The notes: generated by a model from the sequence alone, not told the origin. Counted from the first letter of the stretch, positions 25,910 through 38,206 are shown. The stretch: DNA of 64,000 bases from Cristatella mucedo (GCA_009760855.2 WPIO01000019.1:1079501-1143500), one strand, 5' to 3'. Translations and numbers: made by a program.

Positions 25910-25974
25910 GCTCTATATCTTTCTCTCACTCTCAGTCTCTTTCCCTCTCTTTCGCTCTCGCTCTCTTACACACG

Positions 25975-26039
<65 letters not shown>

Positions 26040-26065
26040 AAACACACAAACACAAGCGAGAGCAC
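25806..26065. repeat. (CT)n ... (CA)n compound microsatellite
   Basis: About 95 bases of CT, a mixed TCTC/TTTC pyrimidine spacer, then about 55 bases of CA grading into CAAACACA units. Confidence 0.96.
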
Positions 26066-27321
26066 ACACTCGGTAACACACACGCACACAGATCGGCTAT
26101 TTTTATCTCGACGTCTTGATAAAGATCTTGTTATCAATAGTTCCGAATGCTGCCAATAGATCAAGGCAATGACATTACAATTATTGCTGTCTTAAATTTC
26201 GCTGGTCGTATGGAGGAGAGCTGTTCCGGTGAAACGCTGCTGCTTGAATGCCAAATAAAATTTCTGATAAATTCTACTATCCAGACGCTTGCTTATCGAT
26301 GGCAAAACGTGAATTAGAGGACTCAAATCAATTGAGGTATCCCAGATTTATTCACGATTTTTTCCGCTTCATGTGTCGTACACTCTCTGCGCGTAACACA
26401 ATGTATATCAACTTTCGTCTATTGTTCATACCTAAGTGGGTAGACTGATTTATTCTAAATACAAGCGAATTGGTCATTTCACAGTGCCAGAGACTTCCGC
26501 GATTAGGCAATTACATTTTGATTAAGTCTGGAAGGAATGTATGGCTGCAAACAGCACGAAAGAAATAGGGAAAAGTGAGAGCCTAATAGATGGTCTTTCA
26601 GCCAGCCATGTATCGAGTCACCACTAGGTAAGTAAGATGACACTAGATTTGGACGAATTTTGGTTATTTTTGCTCCCGAAAGAAACAACGGTAAGCTATC
26701 CTAATTTTTGCACGGCAAGCAAATACGCATCGACGCCCATGAAACTGCCAAAGGAGACAGGTCTGCTTTGTTTTGTAGCTGATACATTGTAAGTACCCGC
26801 CTTTTTCAGCCAGGTTTATTTTAAGTTACCTACCGTCGATTACTAACTGAAACTTCTGGGAAGCTCCGGACTAGGATGCATTCAAGGAACCAGAAAAGGC
26901 GAATTTGCATTTTTTTTAAACTGGAGATGGAAAACTATCGTAAATCGGCGATCTTAAGGAAGCTATTCATCCAAAATCCAAAAGCTTATAGCTAGATCGT
27001 GAGCGAAAGTAGGACTTTTTGCTTTTGCACCGTCCATGATGACGGCATAGCCCCGCCCCGCCTACCGGACAGCAAGTTAAAAGCTAAATCCAGAACATGG
27101 GTCATCCTCGAGAGACGCTACGTTGTAAAGTAGAATAAGAAATATATAGTCAAATTCAAACCGATGCTGGCTTGTATGCTGTTTGGTAGTTTTTCAGGCT
27201 TCCTATACGGTTTAGCAGCTTATATGGGCTGGTAGAAGACATTATCAGACCTTCAATTACGTGTACAGTTTAGAATAAACGAGAACATCAGCTAGCATCT
27301 GAGGTTTCTAGTTTAACGTCT
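26066..27321. other. gene-free stretch
   Basis: AT-moderate DNA with no recognised gene or repeat. Confidence 0.45.
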
Positions 27322-27480
27322 GCCTCTGAATCAACCAAGTGATATAGCGCTTGCACTTTCCGACCCAAATCTTTGGTTCCAGTCCTGCAGAATGAAATTC
27401 TGTATTGCCTACTGCAAGTGGCATTATGGTGATCTAATGGTCTTCTGCAGCTATAGAAATGAGGCCGTTAAATCAGCTGA
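27322..27480 (+). mobile_element. SINE-B copy
   Basis: It shows accaagtgatatagcgcttg (A-box region), tttggttccagtcctgcag (B-box region), attgcctactgcaagtggcattatgg (body) and aaatgaggccgttaaatc (3' end), in the same order as the other SINE-B copies. Confidence 0.72.
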
Positions 27481-27710
27481 CTTTGGCAGCTGCGCTTGTA
27501 GCCGCTTACGTCAAGAGTATAATAAGGTCTTTAGACCGGTAATCAGCGAAAAGCCATATCAAACCGAAATTATAATTGCAAATTACAAAGCAGAGAAGTC
27601 ATGCTAGCACCTTAAATCAAAACAATTAAGCGATGTAACAGAAAACTTGTTTACCTTATTGTATATTTCTTTTCAGTGTTTATATACATATATATATATT
27701 TATTTATTTA

Positions 27711-27865
27711 TTACACCTCACTGCCTGTGGACTCGCTTCGCTGAGTCATAGTAAAATTACGCGCCTATTATACGTCACCCGAAAGTACGGGTCGCCATCT
27801 TGCCGCCTGATGGAAGTGCCGCGTTGACCGAAGGACGAACGGCCTCTCGATTTAATTAGTAGAGA
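27711..27865 (-). mobile_element. Helitron-like non-autonomous element, 155 bp
   Basis: Read on the reverse strand it begins TCTCTACTAATTAAATCGAGAGG directly after an A. It carries GGCAAGATGGCGAC in the middle, and near the 3' end a hairpin (GACTC-A-GC gaa GC-GAGTC) followed by ccacaggcagtgag. The last four bases are GTAA instead of the CTAG seen in the copies at 38.2 and 47.5 kb, with T following. A 5' TC, a 3' hairpin and a CTRR-like end inserted between A and T are Helitron hallmarks. There is no coding capacity. Confidence 0.7.
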
Positions 27866-27876
27866 TAAATATATAA

Positions 27877-27889
27877 CACACACACATAC

Positions 27890-27955
<66 letters not shown>
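27877..27955. repeat. (CA)n-(TA)n microsatellite
   Basis: About 45 bases of CA adjoin about 32 bases of TA, next to the Helitron-like element. Confidence 0.96.
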
Positions 27956-27958
<3 letters not shown>

Positions 27959-28289
27959 TATGCATTACGTATTTGTATATGTACACTGTAATTCTTGAGC
28001 CATATAATATAGGGTATAAACACTATGTAATAAATAAGTGCAGGTATACACAAGCTTGCATCTGCATCTACATCTGCATCTGTACTGTGCATAGATGCAT
28101 CTGTACTTAGCTATATTTGCATATACCAGTACAGACATAGATACATACCCAAACGTATCTCGTCAGGCCCTAATTATGCACTTGTTGCCTACTTCAAATA
28201 GCAATTAGCGTACGAGTGAACTATTGTATATATAAATTATCGAGAAACAGATTGTTAACTAGTATATAAATATATATATACATTAGCCG
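27956..28289. other. AT-rich gene-free stretch
   Basis: It includes four imperfect catctgcat/catctacat units at 28060-28081. Confidence 0.5.
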
Positions 28290-28338
28290 GTGGTGCCCTG
28301 TCCTGCCGGGGCCGAGCGTGCTACCCGGGCCTCCCGGT

Positions 28339-28902
28339 TCAGGAGCAGGGACCATACGGCTTCCGAGCCGTAGTGGCGTCGGAGACGCAATGCCGCCTCA
28401 AAGCCGTCCTCTCCGAGTATCGGATGCCGAGTTCGGCCAGGCAAGCTTTATTGTCTGGCCACCAGCTGCAGAGACCCCCAACCACGAATGGCCTTACCAC
28501 TGCCGACCGGTAGCCAGCGTTCAGGATAGACCGGGCAATGGCTGCATATTTATCGTTCTTGTTCCGGGTCGCCACAATCAGAGCATCCTCGATGCTGTCG
28601 AATGGCACCGTCACATCCACAATTACTAAATCAGTGCCGTTGTCAATGTTCAGGTCCGGCTTGAGAGCCAGACCACTGGCAAGCGAGAGGGCGCAGCCTA
28701 CCGACATGTTGTTGAGCACGGTGGCCGGCAGAGCTCCGATTAGGCGGCCCAGAACCAGGTTGTGTCGGGCCGTAATTGCATGCACCATCGGCCGGCAGTG
28801 GCTCATCACGGGGCGAGCGGTCTCTGCTTCTGTGCTGCATAGGCGGCAGCTGGTAACCGTCCCAGGGTATGCCCGACTCCTGGCAGCAGCCACTGGCAGC
28901 AC
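28339..28902 (-). pseudogene. R2-like zinc knuckle plus RLE endonuclease (broken)
   Basis: The 187-codon frame runs from the zinc-knuckle region (CRLC at about residues 19-22, SHC at about 34-36) into the endonuclease with PDLNIDNGTDLVIVDVTVPF and the following KNDKYAAI helix. In the family the knuckle is normally CX2CX8HX4C; here the His position reads Pro (ARPVMSHC), so one metal ligand is lost. The PD...D metal-binding core of the endonuclease is still present. The frame continues past the domain to a stop at 28339. The element is inactive because its RT is truncated. Confidence 0.78.
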
Positions 28903-29251
28903 GTCCAGGCGCGCTCAGTGCACGAACCGCCAAGCCCGGAACGACAGGTCAAGACCCGTGGTCAAGAAATGACTGGGTAGCAAATCTCTCCGTGGCCATG
29001 CAGCGTCTGACCATGCCCTGGGCAGGCTGGCCCGCCCAAGCACGGCCTTCCACGAGCCTGGCGAACTCTCACAGCTTCGTAATGACCACTCGCGGCACGG
29101 CCCAGTGCTCGATGCCGTCAGGGCTGCTGGACACAGCCAGCACTTCAGGGGCGGTCAGCGAGAGGCGACAGAGAGCCGCTTGAGGCACTTACGCGCGTCC
29201 GACACAGCGAGATCGGGCCAACCCTGTTGGCAGGGCCGAAAGCTGCTGGGC

Positions 29252-29596
29252 TCAGGTATCGCGAACACTCCTCATCAGACGAGGGAGTGCCATCCTGGCT
29301 GGCGATTGCCCGGTCGAGTCTGTGACTGGCGATTTGATGGACGCACGCATTGGGCGAGCACAGTATGCGACAGGCTTGTGCAGCTCGTAAGATGGAGGCG
29401 TTTGTCCGGAAGCGGATCGAGCCAAGCCTGCCCGCAGAGCGAGGCGCAACGGGAAATGCACTGATGCAAAGTTCGGCAGACCGCACGAGAAACGGCACAG
29501 TTCCATCAGAGCCTTTACGGCTGGTTGCAGAGCGGCCTTAGGCACAAGCCGAGCTCGACAAAGGTAGTCGAGCCGTGGCAGGAGGAAAGTATGCAA
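29252..29596 (-). pseudogene. R2-like RT thumb region (broken)
   Basis: The frame contains FLLPRLDYLCRARLVPKAALQ near its start, the characteristic end-of-RT block of R2-type elements. Homology then jumps frame: the alternative frame (29145-29498) carries SIRFRTNASILRAAQACRI, which fits the next R2-type block. The frame change near 29450 shows an inactivating indel. Confidence 0.7.
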
Positions 29597-29612
29597 GGTG
29601 TCAAGCTTTTTC

Positions 29613-30477
29613 CAAGAGGCGAGTATATATATATATATATAATGGGTGTATATATATGTTTATATATTATGTGTGTGTTGTGTGTGCGTACGTTGGCTTA
29701 ATCGTTAATGCATATACGCTCATGAGGGTATGCGTGTACAAGCATTCCTACATACATTTGCGAAGATACATTTCTGCGGGAGTCCTATAATGTTTTCGGC
29801 TTTGCTCCGACCTCAAGAGTACTAACTGCACACATTCTCTTAAACCTATAACTCAAACGCCCCAATTTTACCAACGCTGTCTGTATGCATTGAGAGAAGT
29901 CCTCCATGTTTTGTCGGGACCCAGTGAGTTCAACCTTAAAAGACCTCGACATTTTGTTTTGCCTGACAACAAATAAAAAATTAAACAGTACACCTTCTGA
30001 CCCTAAAAATAGCTATAGGGCATTTTATCGCTTGATGTCGAACAATCTATTATTGTTCTGAGCAAGTTCAAACTAACTCTAAAAGAGACTCCACGTGTGT
30101 CACGCGGCCTCTAAAACAATTACTACTATAACTCTATCCTATCGTATCCTTTTAAGCAATGAAGCTATTCATAATATCGTTGAATATAAATCTTTTCGCT
30201 TAATAATACTTATCATTTTCTTAAAAAATCTTGACGGTATCTCGCTTTTATTTATTTCATAAATAATTTACTAATGCCGGTTTGTGATTTCGCTTGCAGG
30301 CTACACCAGTGTGTTCATTTGAACACTGGGTCAAGAGCTGACAGATCCCAATCGAGATCCGGTGCACGTAGTTAGGATCGGGATTATGATAGTAATCGCG
30401 ATCCACATTTGGGCCGGAATATGATCGGATCAGATGCCACAGTTCAGCGATCCAAAGCTGCGATTTATATATCTCCT
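29613..30477. other. gene-free stretch with short TA run
   Basis: It includes (TA)10 at 29624-29643 and otherwise nothing recognised. Confidence 0.45.
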
Positions 30478-30630
30478 CTCCCTCCCTCTACCTTCTCTTT
30501 CTCTGTCTATCTGTCTCTTTGTCTGCCTCTCTTTGTCTGTCTGTCTGTCTCTCTGTCTCTGTCTCTGCCTCTGCCTCTGCCTCTGTCTCTCTGTCTCTCT
30601 GTCTCTCTGTCTCTCTGTCTCCTCACTCGC
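30478..30630. repeat. pyrimidine-rich CTCTGT/CTGT repeat
   Basis: Interspersed CTGTCT, CTCTGC and CTCTGT units, a degenerate version of the array at 32.3 kb. Confidence 0.92.
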
Positions 30631-31439
30631 TCGCTCGAGTCTGGGCCCAAAGTAAAAGCAGCCAAGTTATTAAAGCCACTTTTCGTAACACTTAAAGAAG
30701 GAGACGGAGTACGAGTTTTCGGCGAGCCGCCACCTGGGCCATTCCGACAGAGGAGGGAAAATGGCGTTGGTCACGCACTGAAGCTTGCCCAACAAGCCCC
30801 TCGAGTATCGATAAAATTAAGGGTCGTCGCTAAACGAACGGAAACCGCGACCGCCGTGTCCAAACGCCCACCATGGCTTTCAAGAGTTTTTTCAGCCATC
30901 GCACAAGGAGTCGTAGCCTCCTCCATCTACCAGACATCGCAAGCAAGTCCAGGTTCAAGAGAAGAGTGAGGGTCGTTGGAGTGCAGGGTCCGGGGCAACA
31001 AAGGCGGTGGTGGCGGGCGTGGGGTTTCGCCGCTGAAGCCTTCAGCTTAAGTTGAACTGCTGTATTCCGCGCTACACGGCTCCATGAATGGGGGCTCGGC
31101 CGGCATTCCGCGACCAGACGATAAGCGAGCGGTATTGAGCTAAGCGATTGCGATAAGCGGTATTGAGAAATACCAGTAGGCCTCATTTTAGCGGCTCCGA
31201 AAGCTGCCGACCCGAGTCCTGGGGGGGACGTCGTTCTGGCATCGAGCCAAGCCGACTGGAGGCCATCGCGCCCGAGCTGTAATGCGGCCGCAGACCTCTC
31301 TGCCACCTTCAGCCATTGTGCGGGCAGCGAAAAGCATTCGCCATCATCACCATCGGCTGCTTTTGAGCGCACGCGACAACGAGGCGGTTGCCTCAAAAAA
31401 ATTACCGAAATGTGTTCTTTCGAAAATCTAAGATGGCAA
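30631..31439. other. GC-moderate gene-free stretch
   Basis: A 188-codon reverse frame (30830-31396) and overlapping forward frames lack any domain I recognise. I do not support a gene. Confidence 0.35.
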
Positions 31440-31770
31440 TCGCCAAATTATCTCAAACGAGAGCGAGTGAGCGAAAGCGGGAGAGAGACGGGGAGGTTGA
31501 GAGAGGAAGTGAGAGGGTTCGAGGAGAAAGCGAGAGGACGCGACAGACCCAAGAGAGCCAGAGCCAAAGAAGAGAGAGAAGGAGGAGGGGAAAGAGAAGA
31601 ATCTAGACGAGGGAAACGACGCGACGAGAGCAGACTGAGAGCAGAGCACGGCGACACGGAAGAGAGAAGAGCTAGCGATGAGGGAAAGTCGTAGAGAGAC
31701 AGAGACAGGCGGAGCAGGCACTTTCTAGAACAACAACGGGACTAGGATGGAGGAAAGAGAAAGACAATGA
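31440..31770. repeat. purine-rich (GA-type) degenerate tract
   Basis: A degenerate AGAG/GAGAGG tract with strong strand asymmetry, followed after 150 bases by a pyrimidine-rich tract. This gives a purine-to-pyrimidine switch across 31770-31930. Confidence 0.8.
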
Positions 31771-31924
31771 GACTGAGAGAGATCCGTAGAGATAGAGTTC
31801 ATATATCCATCGATTAATGGATGCGACGAAGGTACAATTTCAAGGGGGTACTGTGCAAGCAGTCGATTTATGGATGCAGTTTCCATATACAAGTGGTAGC
31901 AGTGCATGCGCGCTTCTACTCGCT

Positions 31925-32760
<836 letters not shown>

Positions 32761-32762
32761 GA

Positions 32763-32786
32763 TGGGGCAGGTCGCGACCTGCCCCA
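32763..32786. repeat. 24-bp perfect palindrome at the array edge
   Basis: The arm TGGGGCAGGTCG is followed immediately by its exact complement. It begins four bases after the last CT unit of the 0.8-kb array. Confidence 0.95.
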
Positions 32787-33245
32787 ATCCAGAATGAAGG
32801 TATAGGAATTGCTTCGCTAACCAGGTGCATGCACCAGGTGCACCAGGTGTCCCACTGTGACCAGAGCGATGCGCTCTACCTATAGGAGGCCTGCGTGCAG
32901 TTCGGCGTTTAAACTGGAATAATTCCCTGAATTATGGACACAGCAATGTTCCTTTAAAGTGATAAGCCGGATTTTGTGATCTAGCTCTCACGTCCGTCCA
33001 CCTAAATCTGTTAATGCCACGTCAACCTGACACTATTAGAGGTAAATAGCTAGCGAAAGCAGCTTAGCAACATCTAGGTGGCTATGCTGGTCGTGAGTAC
33101 CATTCGAGAGATCGTATTTCCAGTCTCTCTTTCTGGTTCGCTTTCTTGCTCAATACAAAACTCATACATTTCCCACTTGGTCCTCTGACAGTATATTACT
33201 TTTTTATTTATCTATCCCTCTTACTTACATATTTCTATATACATA
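32787..33245. other. gene-free stretch
   Basis: It has a short local repeat (accaggtgcatgcaccaggtgcaccaggtg) at 32820-32850; nothing else recognised. Confidence 0.5.
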
Positions 33246-33542
33246 TAATAATAATAATAATACACTTTATAAAGCGCCCTCGGAGAACTCAATCTCTTTC
33301 TAGGTGCTTTACATTTGCTGGAAAGAAAGCGCGATCGAATGGTTAGAGGTAGGATGCTCAATAAACAAAATACCCCGGTTAGGGGTGACATGCACAGGGT
33401 CAGCGTGCAAGTATGGTTAGTGGCAGCATGCACAGTGTCAGCACGCATAAGCACATAAGGTCGAATCACAGGGACCCACTAAATGCTGTGATAAATATGT
33501 GCGTTTTTAGTTTCTTTTTAAATGAGGTCAAGTCAAGAGATT
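33246..33542 (-). mobile_element. L2/CR1-like LINE 3' UTR
   Basis: The reverse-strand (ATT)n tail, stem-loop and 3' UTR, with agggacccactaaatgctg marking the stop-codon region, are truncated just inside the coding region (TTTAAAAAG). Confidence 0.9.
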
Positions 33543-33781
33543 TTTATATAAATGCAGCTATCCAGCTAGCAATCTTTCTCTCCTTCTTTGACGGGTGCCC
33601 TCTCTTCCTCCTTCTCTACCCCTCCGGTCAAATGTTTTTAGTCAGTACATGCTCTACAAAGATTTGGACCACCCAATTGGTTGTACGGTGGACCTATTTG
33701 GCCAGATCTCGCACCACGCCGGCTGAGTCATCCGCCACCGTACCGCCCACTCGCGTAACTGAAGTCGTTTAGCTGTACCTC
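33543..33781. other. spacer between two opposed LINE ends
   Basis: Unassigned sequence. Confidence 0.4.
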
Positions 33782-33868
33782 GTATTTCCTTTGCAGCAAG
33801 TGTAAAGCACCTAGAAAGAGATTGAGTTCTCTTAGGGCGCTTTATAAAGTGTATTATTATTATTATTG
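33782..33868 (+). mobile_element. LINE 3'-tail fragment
   Basis: The segment holds tttcctttgcagcaagtgtaaagcacc, the stem-loop and (ATT)n. It lies about 240 bases from the reverse-strand LINE end, so the two tails point outward. Confidence 0.85.
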
Positions 33869-34978
33869 TACCTCTAAGCAAACGCAAATCGTTTGGAGAT
33901 CGCGCCTTCAGCTCGCGTGCTTCCAAAGCGTGAAACTTACTACCGGATACGTTTTGACATCCCCTGACTTTACATCTAATAAGGAGCTAAAAATGCACTG
34001 CTCCTCGCAGCATTTGCTTTTAACAGCTTTATCTTTCCTACGGTGCTAGACAAGTATATTAATAGTAATATTGTTATTATTAATACCATGAAGCTAAATA
34101 CTGAAAGATGAGTCGCGTACTATCTAGATCTCTTATCTACACTTGCCCATCCAGTGAAAGTCTTGGAAGCTCATTTGCTCTGTGCTTTCTTGCAGCATTG
34201 CTCTTCGTTCCTCTCCGTCAAGTCTTGGGCTCTCTGCCTGTAAACTCAAGCTCATCAAGCAGCTCTTGGAGAGATGCCAGCCGAAAGGTGTTGGCAACTT
34301 CGGCCCAGGTGCACCACTTATTAGCGGCTGGCTAGCGACGTCACCATTTTGTAGTGGAGTCGTCGAACTGGTCAGCTTAACAAAGTGGTTTTCGGCTTCT
34401 TTGTACCGCGTTCTCTGCACAATGCCGACTGCCCTCTCTGCATTGCAGACTTCTGCCTTCTGATACCTCCTCGGAGAGCATGGGAAAAATGGGGAAAAAT
34501 CATGGGAAAAGCTGTGCTCCTTTTGCAGCAGCCCTGCACAACTGCTGGCCATAATGGTGGACCGTTGTTCGTTATTACCACTTCGCCTGAGATCTCGTGC
34601 TTCATAAATGTCAATGTCATCTGCTCGATTATCGCATTCGATACCTACAATGTCGGCCTTTGGATGACCTCAATGCCTAAATAATCAATCAACCAGTCTG
34701 AATTAGTCAACTAATAAAAGGGACTGAATGTTCGATTCAGTTCAAAGAAAACAGCACTGACGGATCGGTTGCCGAAGTTGCTCACGAAATGGTTCTGGTA
34801 GCGGAGGCTCGATTGGTGGGCAGAGGTATTTGCTACAGGCAAAGCATTCTTTCATCATGTTACCAATCTGCATCAACATCCATGGCCACCACAAGGACCG
34901 TCGCCCTCAAAAGCACTGCATTTGCTAATGCATTGTGACCTTTGCAGGCTTTGACAAGCACCTTATGTTGCATCGAGT
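33869..34978. other. gene-free stretch
   Basis: Overlapping frames of 75-139 codons lie on both strands at 34.1-34.7 kb with no domain I recognise. Not called. Confidence 0.4.
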
Positions 34979-35112
34979 TGGTTTGGTCTAGCGGTTAAGG
35001 TGCTCGCCCCGACCAAGGTCTGACTGAGGTCCTGGGCTCGAGCCCCGAGGCATATGTGAAGCACCTGAATAGAGATTAAGTTCTCTTGGGGAACTATATC
35101 AATGAATTATAT
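34979..35112 (+). mobile_element. SINE-A copy (tRNA head + LINE tail)
   Basis: The order is TTGGTCTAGCGGTTAAGGTG (A box), a GACCAAGGTC segment, GGGCTCGAGCCCCGAG (B box), then at once gtgaagcacctgaatagagattaagttctcttgggg (LINE-type stem-loop) and an AT-rich end. At about 130 bases it is the cleanest copy of the family in the window. Confidence 0.88.
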
Positions 35113-35116
35113 ATAT

Positions 35117-35160
<44 letters not shown>
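35108..35160. repeat. (TA)n microsatellite
   Basis: A TA run starting directly at the 3' end of the SINE, probably expanded from its tail. Confidence 0.93.
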
Positions 35161-35365
35161 CGAGTTAAATACCGCAACACGTTGCTGCTACATCAGCAAG
35201 TCGTCGCATAGTTTTAGACGACGCCTTCGTGCGAAAGGCGGTTGAACGTCTTCATCTAGTACATTTAACGACGCTCACATTTATTAAGGATGAGCATCGG
35301 TATGCATGCACTTCACGCGAAGAGCTCTCTAAAGTGTGGCCCTGCAGGCAGTCAAGTCCTTGCTA

Positions 35366-35506
35366 TCTTAGTCCGAGGATAAGGTGCTCGCTCTTCACAA
35401 CCCAGGTCGTGCCTTCAGTGGGCCACCCTTCATTGCCCGCTGCAAGCGGCAGTGATGGCCGATACGTCTCTTCTGCCGCCTTACAAAATGAGGCTATTAA
35501 ATCGGA
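35366..35506 (+). mobile_element. SINE-B copy
   Basis: It has an A-box-like tagtccgaggataaggtgctcg, a degenerate B box, the body cattgcccgctgcaagcggcagtgatgg, and the 3' end aaaatgaggctattaaatc. Confidence 0.75.
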
Positions 35507-35582
35507 AAATGTCCCCCATGCGGCTTATTGTACATCCTCATTCCCTCCAGCACGGCCAGCATAGCCCGCTAAATGTCGGCGC

Positions 35583-35725
35583 CCTGGTTTGGCCCAGTGG
35601 TTAAGGTGCCACCTTCGATGACCTCGGTCGAGGCCATTTTATTTGATGGCTGGGGTCGTGAACCTTGTGGCATTTGTGAAGCGGCTGAATAGTGACCAAG
35701 TTATCTTAGGGTGCTATAGAAATGT
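35583..35725 (+). mobile_element. SINE-A copy
   Basis: Starts CCTGGTTTGGCCCAGTGGTTAAGGTGCC, carries gaggccattttatttgatggctggggtcgtgaacc (about 20 bases longer than the 34.98-kb copy), then gtgaagcggctgaatagtgaccaagttatcttagggtgctata. Confidence 0.82.
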
Positions 35726-35765
35726 TAAATGTGTTTGTGCGTGTGCGTGCGTGTGCTCGCGTATG

Positions 35766-35826
<61 letters not shown>

Positions 35827-35907
35827 TTTTGTGTGTGCCCGCGTGCGTGCGTGTGTATGTGTGTGTTTGTGCTCGTGTGTGTGTGTGTGCTTTTATCTAT
35901 GTGTGTG

Positions 35908-35962
<55 letters not shown>
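35726..35962. repeat. (GT)n microsatellite, interrupted
   Basis: GT/GC/TTTTGTG mixed dinucleotide tract starting at the end of the SINE-A copy. Confidence 0.95.
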
Positions 35963-35963
<1 letters not shown>

Positions 35964-36004
35964 ATGTCAATGTCAATGTGAGATACCTGCAAAATTTTCC
36001 TCGT

Positions 36005-36220
36005 TCTCCTCTCTACCTCTCTCTCTCTCCTCTCCTCTCCTCTCTCTCCTCTCTCTCCTCTCCTCTCGCTCCTCTCTCTCTCCTCTCCTCTCCTCTCTTC
36101 TCTCTCCTCTCTCTCCTCTCTCTCTCCTCTCTCTCCTCTCCTCTCGCTCCTCTCTCTCCTCTCTCTCCTCTCCTCTCTCCTCTCTCTCCTCTCTCTCCTC
36201 TCCTCTCTCTCTCTCTCACT
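36005..36220. repeat. (CTCTCTCCT)n-like minisatellite
   Basis: Pyrimidine-only tandem array of CTCTC and CTCCT blocks, about 210 bases. Confidence 0.95.
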
Positions 36221-38206
36221 CGCACCTTTTCTTTTTTCCTCTTCTCCCTGCCTCCCCTTCCCTCTGCATCTGTCTGTCTGTCTACCTCACACACTTTCTG
36301 TCTCTGTCTCCGGATCCTTCGATCCTTCTCTGTTTCTCTCTCCCTCTCTCTCTATCTGCGGCGGCTTTTGAGGCTCAAGCTCGTGCTCTATTCTGAAGCT
36401 GGAGGCGCCAGTGCCGTTTCCGCTGCGCATGACCGGATGGATCGGGCTTCCCCGAATACCTGCAAACTAGAAGGCGGCACTTCGCGAGAGCTCCTCCCTA
36501 CTGATCGACAGCAGGAATGTCGTCTCCTCCCCCGCCCCACAAGCAAATAAACGAGCTGGAAATGTAGGAGCGCGAATATTTTTTATTTCGCCCTGGTAGA
36601 CATTGCAGAATCGTCCCTGTCCGACCTCAAAATTCTCGTCCGCAAAAATTGCTGCTCGGAACCTCTGTGGCAAGCTCGACTTGGCGTGCGACTGCAGCGC
36701 CGCCTCGAGGAGCCGACATTCCTAGCCTACTAGCGAATCGACGGCAGCAGCGATCGAAAGTCAGAGCTCGAACTCGCGCCTCCACGAGGCGACGCTCGCT
36801 AACGTCCGGTGCTCTTGGGAGAGCTCGCTTCAGACGTATTATAATTGGCTCACTTTGGAGCCTAGATGGTGGTGAGCTCTAAACGGGCTTACGGTTCGTA
36901 TCCACCCCGAGTGAGGGACCCGGCGAAAACGCCATCCTCGCCTCGACCAGACCGAGTGACAAGACCGCGCTCGTGGTCGCCGGGTGCAGCTGTCGTTAAG
37001 CCTGTGGGGAAAAAGCAGGCTTACTTTTAATCAGCCTCGATTATTCAATAAATCAGGGTCGCGGCCGTCGGCGCTGCTTCGCTCTTTGCCCGACACAGAG
37101 CCCTCAGCTTAGCGAGCTGTGGGGCATTCGCCACGCTGCCGAGCTCCCCGAGCTGCCCCACTTCTGGCCGGCCATCGCCGAGAAACCGGTGCGCGCTTTT
37201 CGAGCGCTTGCAGAGAGCGCATCGTTAGCACCTTAAACCCTCCCTCCCTGAGCGCTGGAACCCGTTGCCATGCTGGGCGGACGCTGCAGCTCGACCGCCT
37301 CCAGAGCCCGCCTGCTCCTCCTCCACCTCTTCCTGAGAGCTAAATCAGCCATATTACGACTGATATTAATTATTCGCAGTCCTAGAATTGTAGCAACTTG
37401 GAACTGATTATTCAATAATCTCATGGCCGAGGCATAAAAAAACCGATGACGTGAGATAAACAGTCAGTTGCGCTTCCGAAGTTGGCCTAGGCATTGGAGC
37501 TGATTTGAGATCTAGGCCACAGATCCATTGGTGTACGTTATAGCAGTTGTTGAACGCCTGTATTCCTCCGCTGCTGGACCTGCCCACGGTGCGGATATGT
37601 GCTTGTTATGCCAAATTGTGAGCGCTCTTGTCGCTGCCGCGTTCCTGCTACTGTCGGCGTACCTACATGTATTGGTGCTGTACCTGCAAGTCACTAGCCG
37701 TGCTACAAGGTTCAGGTGTCACGCGTCAGCTGAGAATAGCATCATTTCAAGCGCTTTGTTTGCGACTTAGTTCAGTCCGGACGTGCTAGAGTTGCACACT
37801 ACGTTTGTAACAGCAGCCTATCTTTCATAGGCCAGGTGTTCCTTTGGTCGTCGTGCGTTGTTTTGAACTTGATTTTTTTCAAGCCTTCCGCCTCAAACCC
37901 TGTTTAATGACTGACTCGGCTCCGATGCAGACGCCTCCAAAACTGCTGGACAAAGCGTGTGCGGATGAATGGCAGCGAACGGCTCAGACGAACCATCTTT
38001 GCGCCCCCGATTGGCTGTTTTAATTTCTGAAACCTACTCTTCTCTTTCATCAGTCTGCGAAAGCTCGAAGCGTCTCGTAGGCTCTGTGCTTACATCCGGC
38101 GGTCGGCTATGCCACATTTAAATTGCACATTCAAGGCTATTTCCTGCATGAACTCGGCTACTCAATGCCAAACGCGCACGGTCAGTCGGCGGCGGCCATT
38201 ACCTAA
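36221..38206. other. gene-free stretch, patches of higher GC
   Basis: Frames at 36649-36882 and 37119-37343 lie in CpG-richer patches and have no domain I recognise. No splice-linked exons could be built. Confidence 0.35.

Larger units (their letters stand above)
28290..29612 (-). mobile_element. R2-clade (RLE-type) non-LTR retrotransposon fragment
   Basis: A 1.3-kb GC-rich segment abruptly flanked by TA-rich DNA. On the reverse strand it encodes, in order, the end of a reverse transcriptase (thumb block SWKKLDTLHTFLLPRLDYL), a linker, a CCHC-type zinc-knuckle region (CRLCSTEAET...SHC) and a restriction-like endonuclease (LKPDLNIDNG... LVIVDVTVPFD). This module order (RT, CCHC, RLE) defines the R2/R4/NeSL group rather than the APE-type LINE found elsewhere here. 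It is 5'-truncated within the RT and frameshifted at least twice. The flanks are not 28S rDNA. I assign it to the RLE group with good confidence; the exact clade is open. Confidence 0.8.

Noticed and set aside
34133-34690. Overlapping 90-139-codon frames on both strands
   Set aside because: No domain, no splice logic, both strands open at once; not supportable as genes.
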